Of a stretch of DNA of 64,000 nucleotides, positions 33,051 through 42,024 are shown in pieces. The stretch spans positions 1-64,000 of the forward strand of contig NZ_FMCU01000010.1 in assembly GCF_900091525.1 (NCBI RefSeq). Reading direction: 5' to 3'. The first letter of the stretch is position 1; every line of letters starts with the position of its first letter. The position numbers and the translations under genes are program-made. The notes below the pieces were generated by a model. That model did no database searches. It was not told the DNA's origin and worked only from the letters and a program-made list of their open reading frames with translations. The stretch is from Micromonospora matsumotoense (lineage in GTDB: Bacteria > Actinomycetota > Actinomycetes > Mycobacteriales > Micromonosporaceae).

Positions 33051-33704
33051 GTGACCCTGCACCCCACGGGCGGCGACCCCGACCGGTTCGGCACCGAGGC
33101 GTTCTATGCCTCCCTCGGCCGGGCCTTCGTCGCCATGTGCGCGGTGGTGCCGTTCCTCTTTCTCGTCGAGGCCCTGGACCAGGGGCTCGGCTTCGGGCTC
33201 GACGTGGCCGCCGGCATCATCCCGCACCGCATCCAGGGGCTCGACGGGGTCTTCTTCTCCCCGTTCCTGCACCACGGCTTCGACCACCTCTACAGCAACA
33301 GCATCCCGCTGATCCTGCTCGGCACCTTCGTGCTGGCCGCCGGTGTCCGCCGGTTCCTCTGGTCCACCCTGGTCATCATCCTGGTCAGCGGGCTCGGCGT
33401 CTGGTTCACCGGTTCGCCCGACTCGGTGGTCGTCGGGGCGAGCGGGGTGATCTTCGGCTACCTCGGCCTGCTGCTCACCCGGGGCATCGTCGAACGCAGT
33501 TGGTGGAACTTCGCGGTGGTGCTGCTGGTCGGCCTGCTCTACGGCTGGCAACTGCTCGGCATCCTGCCCACCGACGAGCGGATCTCCTGGCAGGGGCACC
33601 TGTTCGGGCTGCTCGGCGGGGTGGTCGCGGCGGTCCTGTTCCGGCGTCGTCGCCCGTACGACCCGTACGGGGAGTACCGGGTGGAGTCCACGCTGACGTC
33701 CTGA
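33051..33704 (+). CDS. Rhomboid family intramembrane serine protease
   Basis: A 217-residue polytopic membrane protein. The rhomboid catalytic dyad is visible: GASG with Ser131 and WQGHLFGLLGG with His183, and HHGFDHLYSNSIPLILLG forms the conserved L1/helix-2 region with its His/Asn. About six helices; no extra domain. It should cleave transmembrane substrates, which are unknown. GTG 33051 is chosen over the upstream ATG of the frame (32961), which would overlap the terminator; TAGCCAT lies about 6 nt upstream. Confidence 0.92.
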   Translation: MTLHPTGGDPDRFGTEAFYASLGRAFVAMCAVVPFLFLVEALDQGLGFGLDVAAGIIPHRIQGLDGVFFSPFLHHGFDHLYSNSIPLILLGTFVLAAGVRRFLWSTLVIILVSGLGVWFTGSPDSVVVGASGVIFGYLGLLLTRGIVERSWWNFAVVLLVGLLYGWQLLGILPTDERISWQGHLFGLLGGVVAAVLFRRRRPYDPYGEYRVESTLTS

Positions 33705-33746
33705 GCGGGACGACCCGCCCGGCACGCGGCCGAAGCCGGGACATGC

Positions 33747-33775
33747 TTGCCCGAGCGGGGTGCCGGGCCTACCGT
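33747..33775 (+). promoter_or_regulatory. Putative promoter of the ferredoxin-NADP reductase gene
   Basis: TTGCCC (33747-33752), 17-bp spacer, TACCGT (33770-33775). Start of transcription would be near 33782, giving a leader of about 40 nt before ATG 33822. Confidence 0.5.
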
Positions 33776-33821
33776 CGGCAGCAGCACGCGTTGATCGCCA
33801 GCGGAAAGCGACGGTACGCCC

Positions 33822-34790
33822 ATGCGCGAGGTCGATGTCGCCGTGATCGGAGCCGGCCCGGTGGGGCTGTTCGCCGCGTACTACGCGGGCTTCCGGGGCC
33901 TGTCGGTGGCGGTGGTCGACGCGCTGCCCGAGCCGGGCGGGCAGATCACCGCCATGTATCCGGAGAAGTTGATCCTCGACGTCGCCGGCTTCCCCGCCGT
34001 CAAGGGTCGGGACCTGGTGGCCAACCTGGTCGCCCAGGCCGCGCCCTACCGCCCGGAATACCTGCTCGGCACCCGGGCCGAGAAGCTCGCCCACCTCGAC
34101 GGCCGACCGGTGCTGGGTCTGGCCGGCGGGGAGCAGTTGCGCTGCGGCGCGGTGGTGGTCACCGGCGGGCTGGGCAGCTTCGCCCCGCGCCCGCTGCCGG
34201 TCGCGGACAGCTTCCTCGGTGGCGGGATCGTCTACTTCGTACCGGACCCGGCCGCGCTCGCCGGTCGGGACGTGCTGATCGTGGGTGGCGGCGACTCCGC
34301 GTTCGACTGGGCGGCGACCCTGCAACCGCTGGCCCGCTCGGTGACCCTGGTGCACCGCCGGGAACGGTTCCGGGCGCACGCGGGCACGGTGGCCCGGGTG
34401 CTGTCCCTGCCGGTGCGGGTCGTGGTCAACGCCGAGGTGACCCGGTTGCACGGCGACGACACGGTGACCGCCGCCGAGATCACCGTACGGGGTGGTGCGG
34501 CGGAGACCCTGCCGGTCGACACGGTGGTCGCGGCGCTCGGCTTCACCGCCGACCTGGGTCCGCTGGCCGAGTGGGGGCTGCGGCTGGACCGGCGGCACAT
34601 CGTGGTGGACAGCGCGATGGCGACCAACCTGCCCCGGGTCTATGCCGCCGGTGACATCACCGAGTACCCGGGCAAGGTACGGCTGATCGCCACCGGCTTC
34701 GGCGAGGCCGCCACCGCCGTCAACAACGCCGCCGTGGCCATCGACCCGGCGGCCCACCTCTTTCCGGGGCACTCCTCCGACGCCGGCTGA
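33822..34790 (+). CDS. Thioredoxin-reductase-like ferredoxin--NADP(+) reductase
   Basis: A 322-residue FAD/NAD(P) flavoprotein. IGAGPVGLFAAYYAG is the FAD-binding fold, VLIVGGGDSAFDWA the NADPH-binding fold, and VYAAGDITEYPGKVRLIATGFGEAA the C-terminal FAD site. The redox CxxC of thioredoxin reductase is absent, which places it with type 2 ferredoxin/flavodoxin-NADP reductases. It probably passes electrons between NADPH and ferredoxin; no ferredoxin gene is adjacent. Confidence 0.88.
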   Translation: MREVDVAVIGAGPVGLFAAYYAGFRGLSVAVVDALPEPGGQITAMYPEKLILDVAGFPAVKGRDLVANLVAQAAPYRPEYLLGTRAEKLAHLDGRPVLGLAGGEQLRCGAVVVTGGLGSFAPRPLPVADSFLGGGIVYFVPDPAALAGRDVLIVGGGDSAFDWAATLQPLARSVTLVHRRERFRAHAGTVARVLSLPVRVVVNAEVTRLHGDDTVTAAEITVRGGAAETLPVDTVVAALGFTADLGPLAEWGLRLDRRHIVVDSAMATNLPRVYAAGDITEYPGKVRLIATGFGEAATAVNNAAVAIDPAAHLFPGHSSDAG

Positions 34791-35042
34791 CCCGCCGCCC
34801 ATACCCGTGGCGACCCGGTGCCGGCTGGTCTGCTGCGCGAGCCGGGGACGGTCGGGTCCGCTGCGCGAGCCGGGGACGGTCGGCGTCCCCCGGATGCCGT
34901 CATGACACCAGGCTCGGGAGTGGGCGCCCGGCGTGGCGAACCGCCCGGCACCGGCGTTCCGGCACCGGCGTTCCGGCACCGGCCCCGCACCAGCCCGGCC
35001 CGGCTGTCCGGCTCGAATCGGGTCGGGTCGGGTCGGGTCGGG
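34791..35042. repeat. Tandem-repeat intergenic region
   Basis: No gene. A 23-bp unit (CTGCGCGAGCCGGGGACGG start) occurs at 34833-34855 and 34861-34883. A 16-bp GGCACCGGCGTTCC-type unit is repeated about 2.5 times at 34947-34982. Five TCGGG units lie at about 35018-35044, directly against the stop of the TetR gene. These are simple duplications, not a CRISPR. Confidence 0.65.
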
Positions 35043-35729
35043 TCAGGGTAGGCCGATGAGGTCGGCCATCAGCGCGGTCTGGTGGTCGAAGTAGGCGTCC
35101 CGGTGGGGCAGGACCGGGTCGAGGCGGCCGAAGAGGTCGAAGCTGATCAGCCCGAAGAGCTGGGTCCAGCCGGCCATGCCCCGGGCCAGCAGGGGCGCGG
35201 GCAGGCCGGGGAAGAGGCCGGCGGCGATCTCGGCGAGGTCGGCGCGGACCGGCGCGGGCAGGTCGTCGTCGGGTGGGGTGAGCCGGCCGTCGGCTACCCC
35301 GTCGCGCAGGATGCCGATCAGGGTCAGCGGCGGGCGCTGGGCGGGGAGCACGGTGTCGACCGGAGCGGCGTACCCGGGGACGGGGCTGCCGTAGAGCAGC
35401 GCGTACTCGGCGGGGTGCGCCAGCGCCCAGGCACGGGCGGCCCGGCATGCGGCGTGCCAGCGGCCGCGCAGGTCGGCCCGGTCGGCGGTGGCGTCGGCGG
35501 TCTCCACCGCGTCACCGAGCGCGTGGTACGCCTCGATGATCAGCGCGGTGAGCAGGTCGTCGCGGCTGGGGAAGTAACGGTAGATCGCGGACGAGACCAT
35601 GCCCATGTCCCGGGCGACCGCCCGCAGCGAGAGGTCGGCGCCGTCGGTGGCGAGGTGGCGGCGGGCCACCGCCTTGATCTCGTCGATCATCTCGGCGCGG
35701 ACCCGGGCGCGGATCGAGGAAGCGGGCAT
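35043..35729 (-). CDS. TetR family transcriptional regulator
   Basis: A 228-residue regulator. The N-terminal HTH reads ARRHLATDGADLSLRAVARDMGMVSSAIYRYFPSRDDLL (about residues 20-60), and the C-terminal ligand domain is of the WHG/TetR_C_13-like type (AEYALLYGSPVPGY). ATG 35729 is used because the upstream extension overlaps the operators. It is divergent from the epimerase-like gene, and two perfect 13-bp palindromes in the shared promoter suggest it represses both genes. The ligand is unknown. Confidence 0.92.
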   Translation of the reverse strand: MPASSIRARVRAEMIDEIKAVARRHLATDGADLSLRAVARDMGMVSSAIYRYFPSRDDLLTALIIEAYHALGDAVETADATADRADLRGRWHAACRAARAWALAHPAEYALLYGSPVPGYAAPVDTVLPAQRPPLTLIGILRDGVADGRLTPPDDDLPAPVRADLAEIAAGLFPGLPAPLLARGMAGWTQLFGLISFDLFGRLDPVLPHRDAYFDHQTALMADLIGLP

Positions 35730-35769
35730 GACTCCACTGTGCCACGGATCAGAGCGGCAATCAAAAGAG

Positions 35770-35838
35770 AGAGCACTGCTCTTGACGGCTGGTCGGTCGT
35801 CGGTCATGCTGGAGGCAGCTCAACGAGAGCAGTGCTCT
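35770..35838. promoter_or_regulatory. Two TetR operators in a divergent promoter
   Basis: AGAGCACTGCTCT (35770-35782) and AGAGCAGTGCTCT (35826-35838) are perfect palindromes differing only at the central base, spaced 56 bp centre to centre. The second lies just upstream of the likely -10 TAGTCT (35844-35849) of the plus-strand gene; the first lies about 40 bp before the tetR start. They are the likely operators of the adjacent TetR protein. Confidence 0.85.
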
Positions 35839-35870
35839 CTATTTAGTCTCTCGCTCTGAAGGGTGTTCCC

Positions 35871-36827
35871 ATGTCGCTACACGTGATCGTCGGTGCCGGT
35901 CCGGTCGGCACCGCCACCGCCCGCCACCTCGCCGAGCAGGGCGAACAGGTCCGGCTCGTCACCCGGCGGGGCAGCGGCCCCGTCGACCCGGCGATCGAGC
36001 GGGTCGCCGCCGACGCCGCCGCCGACGCCGACCGGCTGACCGCCCTCACCAAGGGCGCGGTGGCCCTCTACAACTGCGCCAACCCCGCCTACCACCGGTG
36101 GGCCACCGACTGGCCACCACTGGCCGCCGCGTTGCTCACCACCGCCGGGCGCACCGGCGCGGTGCTCGCCACCGTCGGCTGCCTCTACGGGTACGGCCCC
36201 GTCGACGCGCCGATGACCGAGGACACCCCGCTCGCCGCCACCGGCACCAAGGGGCGGGTCCGCAACCGGATGTGGACCGACGCGCTCGCCGCCCACCGCG
36301 CCGGCCGGGCCCGGATCACCGAGGTACGCGGCTCCGACTACCTCGGTGCCGACGGCACCTCCCTGCCGATGCTGATGCTGCCGAAGGTGCTCGCCGGGCA
36401 ACGGGTCCTCCTGCCGGTGAACTGGGACGCTCCGCACACCTGGACGTACATCGGGGACGTGGTGCGCACCCTGGTCGCCGCCGCCACCGACGAGCGGGCC
36501 TGGGGGCGGGCCTGGCACGTGCCCAGCAACCCGGCCGTCAGCACCCGCGAGCTGGCGGGCCGGGCGGCGGCCCTGGCCGACGCCCCCACGCCGAGGCTGA
36601 TCCGGATGCCCTACCCGCTGCTCTGGCTCGGTGGCGTGACCGACCCGTTCGCCCGCGAGCTGCGGGAGACCGCGCACCAGTTCGCCCGGCCCTTCGTGAT
36701 GGACTCGACCCGGGCCACCGAGACCCTGGGCGTCACCCCGACCCCGCTGGACGAGGCGCTGGCCACGACCGTCCGCACCCTTGCCGTGTCGCGCCGCACT
36801 CCGGCGGCGACGGGCGCGGGCCGCTGA
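35871..36827 (+). CDS. NAD-dependent epimerase/dehydratase-like protein
   Basis: A 318-residue atypical short-chain dehydrogenase. The Rossmann loop is IVGAGPVGTATARHL, YNCANPAYHRW and GCLYGYGPV follow, and the usual YxxxK is not obvious (RNRMWTDAL at that place), typical of atypical SDRs that act as NADP-binding sensors or isomerases. ATG 35871 follows GAAGGG. It is the probable target of the divergent TetR, which suggests a substrate-induced detoxification or stress role; the substrate is unknown. Confidence 0.85.
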   Translation: MSLHVIVGAGPVGTATARHLAEQGEQVRLVTRRGSGPVDPAIERVAADAAADADRLTALTKGAVALYNCANPAYHRWATDWPPLAAALLTTAGRTGAVLATVGCLYGYGPVDAPMTEDTPLAATGTKGRVRNRMWTDALAAHRAGRARITEVRGSDYLGADGTSLPMLMLPKVLAGQRVLLPVNWDAPHTWTYIGDVVRTLVAAATDERAWGRAWHVPSNPAVSTRELAGRAAALADAPTPRLIRMPYPLLWLGGVTDPFARELRETAHQFARPFVMDSTRATETLGVTPTPLDEALATTVRTLAVSRRTPAATGAGR

Positions 36828-36852
36828 CGGCCCGCACCGGCCGCGGGGCGGG

Positions 36853-37824
36853 TCAGCGGCGGGGTGCCGGCCCGAGCGCCGCGACCAGCACCGCGATCAG
36901 GGTGAGCGCCGCGCCCGCCAGGGTGGCCGGGCCCGGGTGCGACGCCGCCGTCGGCAGCACCACGTCCAGCACGACGGCCCCGACGACCTGACCGGCGATG
37001 GTGGCGAGCCCCAGCAGCAGCACCCCGGTGAACCGCACGAGCGCCGCCGCGACAGTGATGAAGACGATGCCGATCGGGCCACCCAGATAGAGCCACGGCT
37101 CGGTCGGCAGCGCGCCACCGGGGCCACCCCGGACCGCCACCTCCACGCCGAAGGCGACAAGCAGGGCCGCCGTACCGACCGCGAAGTTGACCAGGGTGGC
37201 GGTGAGCGCGCTGCCCGAGGCCGCCCGGACCAGACCGTTGACCGCCTGCTGCCAGGCCAGGCCCAGCCCGGCCAGCAGCGGCAGCAGGGCCAGCACCAGG
37301 GCACCCGGGTTGCCCAGCCGGTCACCGACGGCCAACAACACGGCCAGCACGGTCAGCACCGCGCCGGCCAGCCGGGCGACGGTCACCGGCTGCCGCCCGC
37401 CCGGCCCGATCCCCGCCCGGTCCACGGCCAGGCTGCTGGCCGACTGCCCGGCGACCACCGCCACCGTGAAGACCGCCACGCCGAGCACGCCGATGGTGAG
37501 CCCCTGGGTGGCGACCAGGAACGCCCCGCACACCCCGCCTAACAACTGCCAGGGGCGCAGCGCGCCGGAGCGCAGCGACCCGCGCAGCTCGGCCAGCCCG
37601 CGCCGCCCACCGGGCAGTGCGGGGACCAGCACCAACAACACCAGCAGCCCGAGACCGAACGAGACCACCGCCGCCGCGATCCCGTCGGCCAGGCGTACGC
37701 CCAGCTCGCCGTTGATCCGGGACTGGACGGCCACCCCGACGCCGGCGACGGTCGCCAACCCGATCCCGGCGATCCGGCGGGAGGTGGGCAGGACGGGGGG
37801 AACCGCGGTGTCGGTCGCGGTCAT
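36853..37824 (-). CDS. DMT superfamily transporter (DUF606/YdcZ type, duplicated)
   Basis: A 323-residue membrane protein with ten predicted helices in two homologous halves (GVAVQSRINGELGVRLADGI...; GLAWQQAVNGLVRAASGSAL...), the QxxxNG motif being repeated. This is the DUF606 (YdcZ) branch of drug/metabolite transporters. ATG 37824 overlaps the glpX stop as ATGA, so it is translated together with glpX. Substrate unknown; linkage to gluconeogenesis may be fortuitous. Confidence 0.87.
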   Translation of the reverse strand: MTATDTAVPPVLPTSRRIAGIGLATVAGVGVAVQSRINGELGVRLADGIAAAVVSFGLGLLVLLVLVPALPGGRRGLAELRGSLRSGALRPWQLLGGVCGAFLVATQGLTIGVLGVAVFTVAVVAGQSASSLAVDRAGIGPGGRQPVTVARLAGAVLTVLAVLLAVGDRLGNPGALVLALLPLLAGLGLAWQQAVNGLVRAASGSALTATLVNFAVGTAALLVAFGVEVAVRGGPGGALPTEPWLYLGGPIGIVFITVAAALVRFTGVLLLGLATIAGQVVGAVVLDVVLPTAASHPGPATLAGAALTLIAVLVAALGPAPRR

Positions 37825-38852
37825 TCCTGCTCTGCCAGGGGCCTGCCGTCGAAGTCCACCGCCGAATAGAGGGCCAGCTTCTCCAACCGGTGGTACGAGT
37901 CGATCACCCGGATCGTGCCGCTCTTGGACCGCATCACGATCGACTGGGTGTACGCCCCGCCGGCCTGGTAACGCACCCCGCGCAGCAGGTCGCCGGAGGT
38001 GACCCCGGTCGCCACGAAGAAGCAGTTGTCCCCGGTGACCAGGTCGTCGGTGCCGAGCACCCGGTCCAGGTCGTGCCCGGCGGCGAGCGCCTTCTCCCGC
38101 TCCTGCGGGTCGCGCGGCCAGAGCTTGGCCTGCATCGCCCCGCCCATGCACTTGAGCGCGCACGCGGAGATGATCCCCTCCGGGGTGCCGCCGATGCCCA
38201 TCAGCACGTCGACGCCCGACTCGCCCCGGGCGGCGGCGATCGACCCGGCGATGTCCCCGTCGGAGATGAACCGGATGCCCGCCCCGGTCCGCCGGATCTC
38301 GTCGACCAGGTCCTCGTGCCGGGACCGGTCCAGCACGCAGACGGTGACCTCGGCGACGTCGGTGCCCTTGACCTTGGCGATCCGCCGGATGTTCTCCGTC
38401 GGCCCGGCCTCGATGTCCACCACGTCGGCGTACGCCGGGCCGACGGCCAGCTTCTCCATGTAGAAGACGGCGCTCGGGTCGAACATCGCCCCGCGCTCGG
38501 AGACGGCCAGCACCGCGAGCGCGTTGGGCATGCCCTTGCTCATCAGCGTGGTGCCGTCGACCGGGTCCACCGCCACGTCCACCTCGGGTCCGCTGCCGTC
38601 GCCGACCTCCTCACCGTTGAACAGCATCGGCGCGTTGTCCTTCTCGCCCTCGCCGATCACCACGATGCCGCGCATCTGGATCGAGTTGATCAGCTTGCGC
38701 ATGGCGTCGACGGCTGCCCCGTCGCCACCCTCCTTGTCGCCCCGGCCGACCCACCGGCCGGCGGCCATCGCCGCGGCCTCGGTGACCCGGACCAGGTCGA
38801 GAGCGAGGTTGCGGTCGAGATCCTGCGGGACCCGCGTCCTGGTGTTCGTCAT
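37821..38852 (-). CDS. glpX: Class II fructose-1,6-bisphosphatase
   Basis: A 343-residue GlpX enzyme that dephosphorylates fructose 1,6-bisphosphate in gluconeogenesis. IGEGEKDNAPML, AVDPVDGTTLMSKG and ISDGDIAGSI carry the metal-binding residues, and GIGGTPEGIISACALKCMGG the substrate loop. ATG 38852 follows GAGGAGGA at 8 nt; the longer frame (to 39308) overlaps the divergent gene. As in Mycobacterium tuberculosis (Rv1099c/Rv1100) it is divergent from a DUF4245 gene, good support for both. It works with PEP carboxykinase (23449). Confidence 0.96.
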   Translation of the reverse strand: MTNTRTRVPQDLDRNLALDLVRVTEAAAMAAGRWVGRGDKEGGDGAAVDAMRKLINSIQMRGIVVIGEGEKDNAPMLFNGEEVGDGSGPEVDVAVDPVDGTTLMSKGMPNALAVLAVSERGAMFDPSAVFYMEKLAVGPAYADVVDIEAGPTENIRRIAKVKGTDVAEVTVCVLDRSRHEDLVDEIRRTGAGIRFISDGDIAGSIAAARGESGVDVLMGIGGTPEGIISACALKCMGGAMQAKLWPRDPQEREKALAAGHDLDRVLGTDDLVTGDNCFFVATGVTSGDLLRGVRYQAGGAYTQSIVMRSKSGTIRVIDSYHRLEKLALYSAVDFDGRPLAEQE

Positions 38853-39009
38853 GGCGGCTTCCTCCTCGCGACGGTGCGGGGTGGACCGGCAGGGGCTGCG
38901 CTCGCCACTGCCAGTTTTGTCGCTGATCCTCACACGATGCCAGGTCCGGCGGCGGGGCGGGGCGATGGTGGGCGGGATCGCCCCTCCGGGCGGCTGCCAG
39001 AATGGGCCG

Positions 39010-39789
39010 GTGGAGCCCGCACAGCCTGCCGACCGCGTACCCGCCGATCCGACCCCGCCGGACGGCCGGCCGCCGCTGCCCCCGACCGCCGAGCCGGTCG
39101 CCGGCGTCGCACCCGCCGAGGGGCCGGCAGCCGCGTCCGCGCCTGCCGGCGGGACCGCCCCGGTGACCGACGGCGATCCCGAGCCGGCGTTGGTCGCGGC
39201 GGCGGCGGCGGACGAGCGGGCGGCGGACGAGCCGGCCGGCGAGCGGGCGGCGGTGGTGCGTGCCGGCCGGGCGGAGAAGTCCCGCTCCGAGCGTTCGCCG
39301 AAGGACATGGCGTTGTCGCTGCTGGTGCTGCTGGTGCCGATCGCCCTGCTGCTCGCCTTCTACCGGGGCTTCCTCGGTGGCGAGCAGCCGACCACCGTCG
39401 ACGCCGCCCCCGCCTACGAGCAGGCCCGCGCCGCGAACGTCTTCCCGGTCGCCGAGCCGACCGGGCTCGGCTCCGGCTGGCGTACGGTCAGCGCCAGCTT
39501 CCGTACCGTGGACGACGGGGCGAACCTGCGGGTGGGCTATCTCACTCCGGAAGGGCGGGGCGCCCAACTGGTGCAGAGCAACGTGCCGCCGGAGCGGCTG
39601 CTGCCCGCCGAGTTGACCGCCGAGGGGCAGCCGCAGGGACCGGCCGACCTGGGCGGGGCGAACTGGCAGCGGTACACCGGGCGGGGCAACGAGCAGGCCC
39701 TGGTGTTGCTCACACCGAACCGTACGGTGATCGTGGTCGGCGACGCCCGGGACAACGAGCTGCGCGAACTGGCCGGCGCACTGCGCTGA
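39010..39789 (+). CDS. DUF4245 family membrane protein
   Basis: A 259-residue protein with a disordered Ala/Pro/Glu-rich N-terminus (about 1-95), one transmembrane helix (SLLVLLVPIALLLAFYRGF, about 102-120) and an extracytoplasmic DUF4245 domain (VFPVAEPTGLGSGWRTVSAS... YTGRGNEQALVL). GTG 39010 lies 6 nt after CAGAAT (38998-39003), a leaderless-type arrangement. Divergent from glpX, as in mycobacteria. Function unknown. Confidence 0.88.
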   Translation: MEPAQPADRVPADPTPPDGRPPLPPTAEPVAGVAPAEGPAAASAPAGGTAPVTDGDPEPALVAAAAADERAADEPAGERAAVVRAGRAEKSRSERSPKDMALSLLVLLVPIALLLAFYRGFLGGEQPTTVDAAPAYEQARAANVFPVAEPTGLGSGWRTVSASFRTVDDGANLRVGYLTPEGRGAQLVQSNVPPERLLPAELTAEGQPQGPADLGGANWQRYTGRGNEQALVLLTPNRTVIVVGDARDNELRELAGALR

Positions 39790-40044
39790 CCAGGGCCGGC
39801 GTGCCTGCGTCGAGCGCGCCCGGTGGCGCGTCGGTCACGGCGTGCGGTGCGCCGCCGGCCAGGAAGTGTGCGGCGGTATGCAGCGGAGTGGATTGCGGAA
39901 GGCGACGCGCGGGAACAGAAGGGACGCGACCCCGGGTCCGGCGCGACCGGGTGGGGATCGCGCGCCACGCGGGAAGCGTCACGCCCGCGACGCCACGCCT
40001 CCGGCACCCGCCGGGGGTCGGACGACCCGACTGGAGAGCCTGAC

Positions 40045-40890
40045 GTGACCATTCGACGTTTCAGCACGGCGGTCTTCGCCGCAGCGCTGCTCACCCCCGG
40101 CCTGGCTGCCTGCAACAACTCCGGGAGCGGCGAGGCGGGGGCCTCCGCATCCCCGACGGTCTCCGGCAGCGCCGCCCCGGGCAGCGCCTCGCCCGGCACC
40201 TCCGAGGCCAAGCAGGCCCTGCTGAACTCCACCAACGAGATCCGCAACGGCAACTTCCGGTTCACCATGACCGGGGTGGGCTCCACCGCCGAGGGGCAGG
40301 TGCACCAGCCCAGCCAGAGCGCCCAGATGAAGGTGAGCATCGGTGACGCGTCCTCGGATCTGATGATGAACCTGGACCTGATCCACGCCAAGCCGGACAG
40401 CTGGGTCAAGCTGGACCTGGGCGGCAAGTCCGCCAGCAGCATCCCCGGTGCGCAGAAGCTCAGCCTGGGCAAGTACCAGCACCTCGACCAGACCCGGATC
40501 AAGGGCAACAAGTCGCTCGGCTTCGACTTCGAGAAGGTCGACCCGGCCGGCAGCGCCGTGCTGACCCAGGGCATCACCGAGGTCCGGCAGACCGGTGAGG
40601 GCAGCTACGCCGGCACCCTGGACGTGTCGAAGGCCGCCGAGGCCGGTTCCGTCGACCCGACGGTGATCACCGCGCTGGGTGCCCAGGCGCAGTCGGTGCC
40701 GTTCACCGCGAAGCTGGACCCGCAGGGCCGGCTCAGCGAGCTGGTGGTCCAGATCCCGGCCGCCGGCCAGAGCGCCGCGCAGGACATCAAGATCACCTAC
40801 TCCGACTACGGGAACGCCGCCGCCGCCCAGAAGCCCTCCGCCGACCAGGTGGTCGAGGCCCCGCAGGAGCTGTACAACCTGTTCAACTGA
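40045..40890 (+). CDS. LppX/LprAFG-like lipoprotein
   Basis: A 281-residue lipoprotein. The signal peptide ends in the lipobox LAAC (about residue 20), then a Ser/Gly/Ala-rich linker and a domain of the LppX/LprAFG type (TNEIRNGNFRFTMTGVGST... LDLIHAKPDSWVKLDLGG... GTLDVSKAAE...VPFTAKLDPQGRLSELVVQIP). Family members in mycobacteria carry lipids or lipoglycans between membrane and wall. GTG 40045 follows GGAGAG. A terminator hairpin follows at 40897. Confidence 0.88.
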   Translation: MTIRRFSTAVFAAALLTPGLAACNNSGSGEAGASASPTVSGSAAPGSASPGTSEAKQALLNSTNEIRNGNFRFTMTGVGSTAEGQVHQPSQSAQMKVSIGDASSDLMMNLDLIHAKPDSWVKLDLGGKSASSIPGAQKLSLGKYQHLDQTRIKGNKSLGFDFEKVDPAGSAVLTQGITEVRQTGEGSYAGTLDVSKAAEAGSVDPTVITALGAQAQSVPFTAKLDPQGRLSELVVQIPAAGQSAAQDIKITYSDYGNAAAAQKPSADQVVEAPQELYNLFN

Positions 40891-40896
40891 AGCCAC

Positions 40897-40947
40897 GGAG
40901 ACCGATGGCGGGGTGGCCCGGGTGGGCCCTCCGCCATCCTCGTCTCC
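40897..40947 (+). terminator. Branched hairpin terminator
   Basis: GGAGAC (40897-40902) pairs with GTCTCC (40942-40947), and inside it ATGGCGG (40905-40911) pairs with CCGCCAT (40931-40937). It lies just after the lipoprotein stop. The remaining gap to 41108 shows nothing else. Confidence 0.6.
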
Positions 40948-41108
40948 ACCCGGCCACGGGCTGCGGCGGCCGGCCCCGGAGTCACCGGCGGCCCGGCATC
41001 CGTCGGGTGGCAGTCGACAGCACGGCATCGACCGGGGCAGCCCGTCGTCGCCGGCCGCACGGTACCCGGTCGGGAAATGTCCGGCGGCGTGGTGGGATCA
41101 GCCCGGGG

Positions 41109-42023
41109 TCAGAGCAGTTCCAGGTAGTCGTTGACCCGGTCGTAGGCCACCGTCAGCAGGGTCAGCGGCTCGTCCGAGGCGGCCAGCAGCCGGCGGCACG
41201 CGGCGATGTTCGCGCCGGTGGACGGCCCCGCGCCGATGCCCTCCGACTGCATCAGCCGGCGCATCCCATCGATCGCGTCCGCCTCGCTCACCGCGACCAT
41301 CTCGTCGATGATCTCGGTGTTGAGTACCGGCGGGATCATGCCGATGGACAGCCCCTGGATCCGGTGCGGGACGAAGACGTCGGCGAACATGTCGCAACCC
41401 TCTGGCTGCACGCCGAGGATGCGCAGCCCGCCCTGGTGCTGCCGGAGCACCTCACCGATGCCGGTGAGGTGCCCGCCGGTGCCGATGCCGGCGACATAGC
41501 AGTCCACCCGGGTGCCGTCCAGATCGGCGATGATCTCGCGGACGGTGGTCAGCCGGTGGATCTCCGGGTTGGCCGGGTTGGCGGCCTGGTTGAGCATGAC
41601 GTACTCGGGGTGTTCGAACTGGATCTCGGTGGCCAGCTCACCGTGCGAGTTGTTGCCCCGGGTGCTGTCGGAGAGCCGGACATCCACCCCGAAACTCGCC
41701 AGCAGGCGACGCTTCGACTCGCTGTAGTTGTCCGGAATGACCAGCACCACCCGGTAGCCGAGCACTGCGGCGGCGATCGCGATCCCCATCCCGGTGTTGC
41801 CCCCGGTCGGCTCCAGGATGGTCTGCCCGGAGCCCGGCTTGAGCAGGCCCTCCTGCTCCGCCGCCCGGATCATGTGCAACGCGATGCGCATCTTGTGGCT
41901 GCCGCCCGGGTTGTTCAGCTCCAGCTTGAGCAGGATCTCCCCGGGCAGGTCGGCGGTGAGCCGGCTGAGCCGCACCAGCGGGGTGCCGCCGACGGTGTCC
42001 AGAATCGAGTCACGGATGCCCAC
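41109..42023 (-). CDS. Cysteine synthase-like PLP enzyme (beta-replacement)
   Basis: A 304-residue fold-type II PLP enzyme of the cysteine synthase/cystathionine beta-synthase family. The PLP lysine is Lys44 in GGSHKMR, the phosphate cup is GIGTGGHLTG, and the substrate loop reads EPTGGNTG (71-78). Standard CysK/CysM proteins have TSGNTG and SVKDR or SIKDR at these places, so both active-site segments differ and the substrate may not be the usual O-acetylserine plus sulfide. GTG 42023 follows GGAGGTGGG and begins one base after the upstream stop. Third gene of the SAT/JAMM operon. Confidence 0.9.
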   Translation of the reverse strand: MGIRDSILDTVGGTPLVRLSRLTADLPGEILLKLELNNPGGSHKMRIALHMIRAAEQEGLLKPGSGQTILEPTGGNTGMGIAIAAAVLGYRVVLVIPDNYSESKRRLLASFGVDVRLSDSTRGNNSHGELATEIQFEHPEYVMLNQAANPANPEIHRLTTVREIIADLDGTRVDCYVAGIGTGGHLTGIGEVLRQHQGGLRILGVQPEGCDMFADVFVPHRIQGLSIGMIPPVLNTEIIDEMVAVSEADAIDGMRRLMQSEGIGAGPSTGANIAACRRLLAASDEPLTLLTVAYDRVNDYLELL

Positions 42024-42024
42024 C

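Noticed and set aside
32043..34979. 978-codon open frame antisense to the wall hydrolase, rhomboid and reductase genes
   Set aside because: It covers three genes with clear motifs on the other strand and has a composition typical of antisense frames in very GC-rich DNA.
34833..34982. CRISPR-like array
   Set aside because: Only two to three adjacent copies without spacers of constant length; simple tandem duplication. No cas genes.
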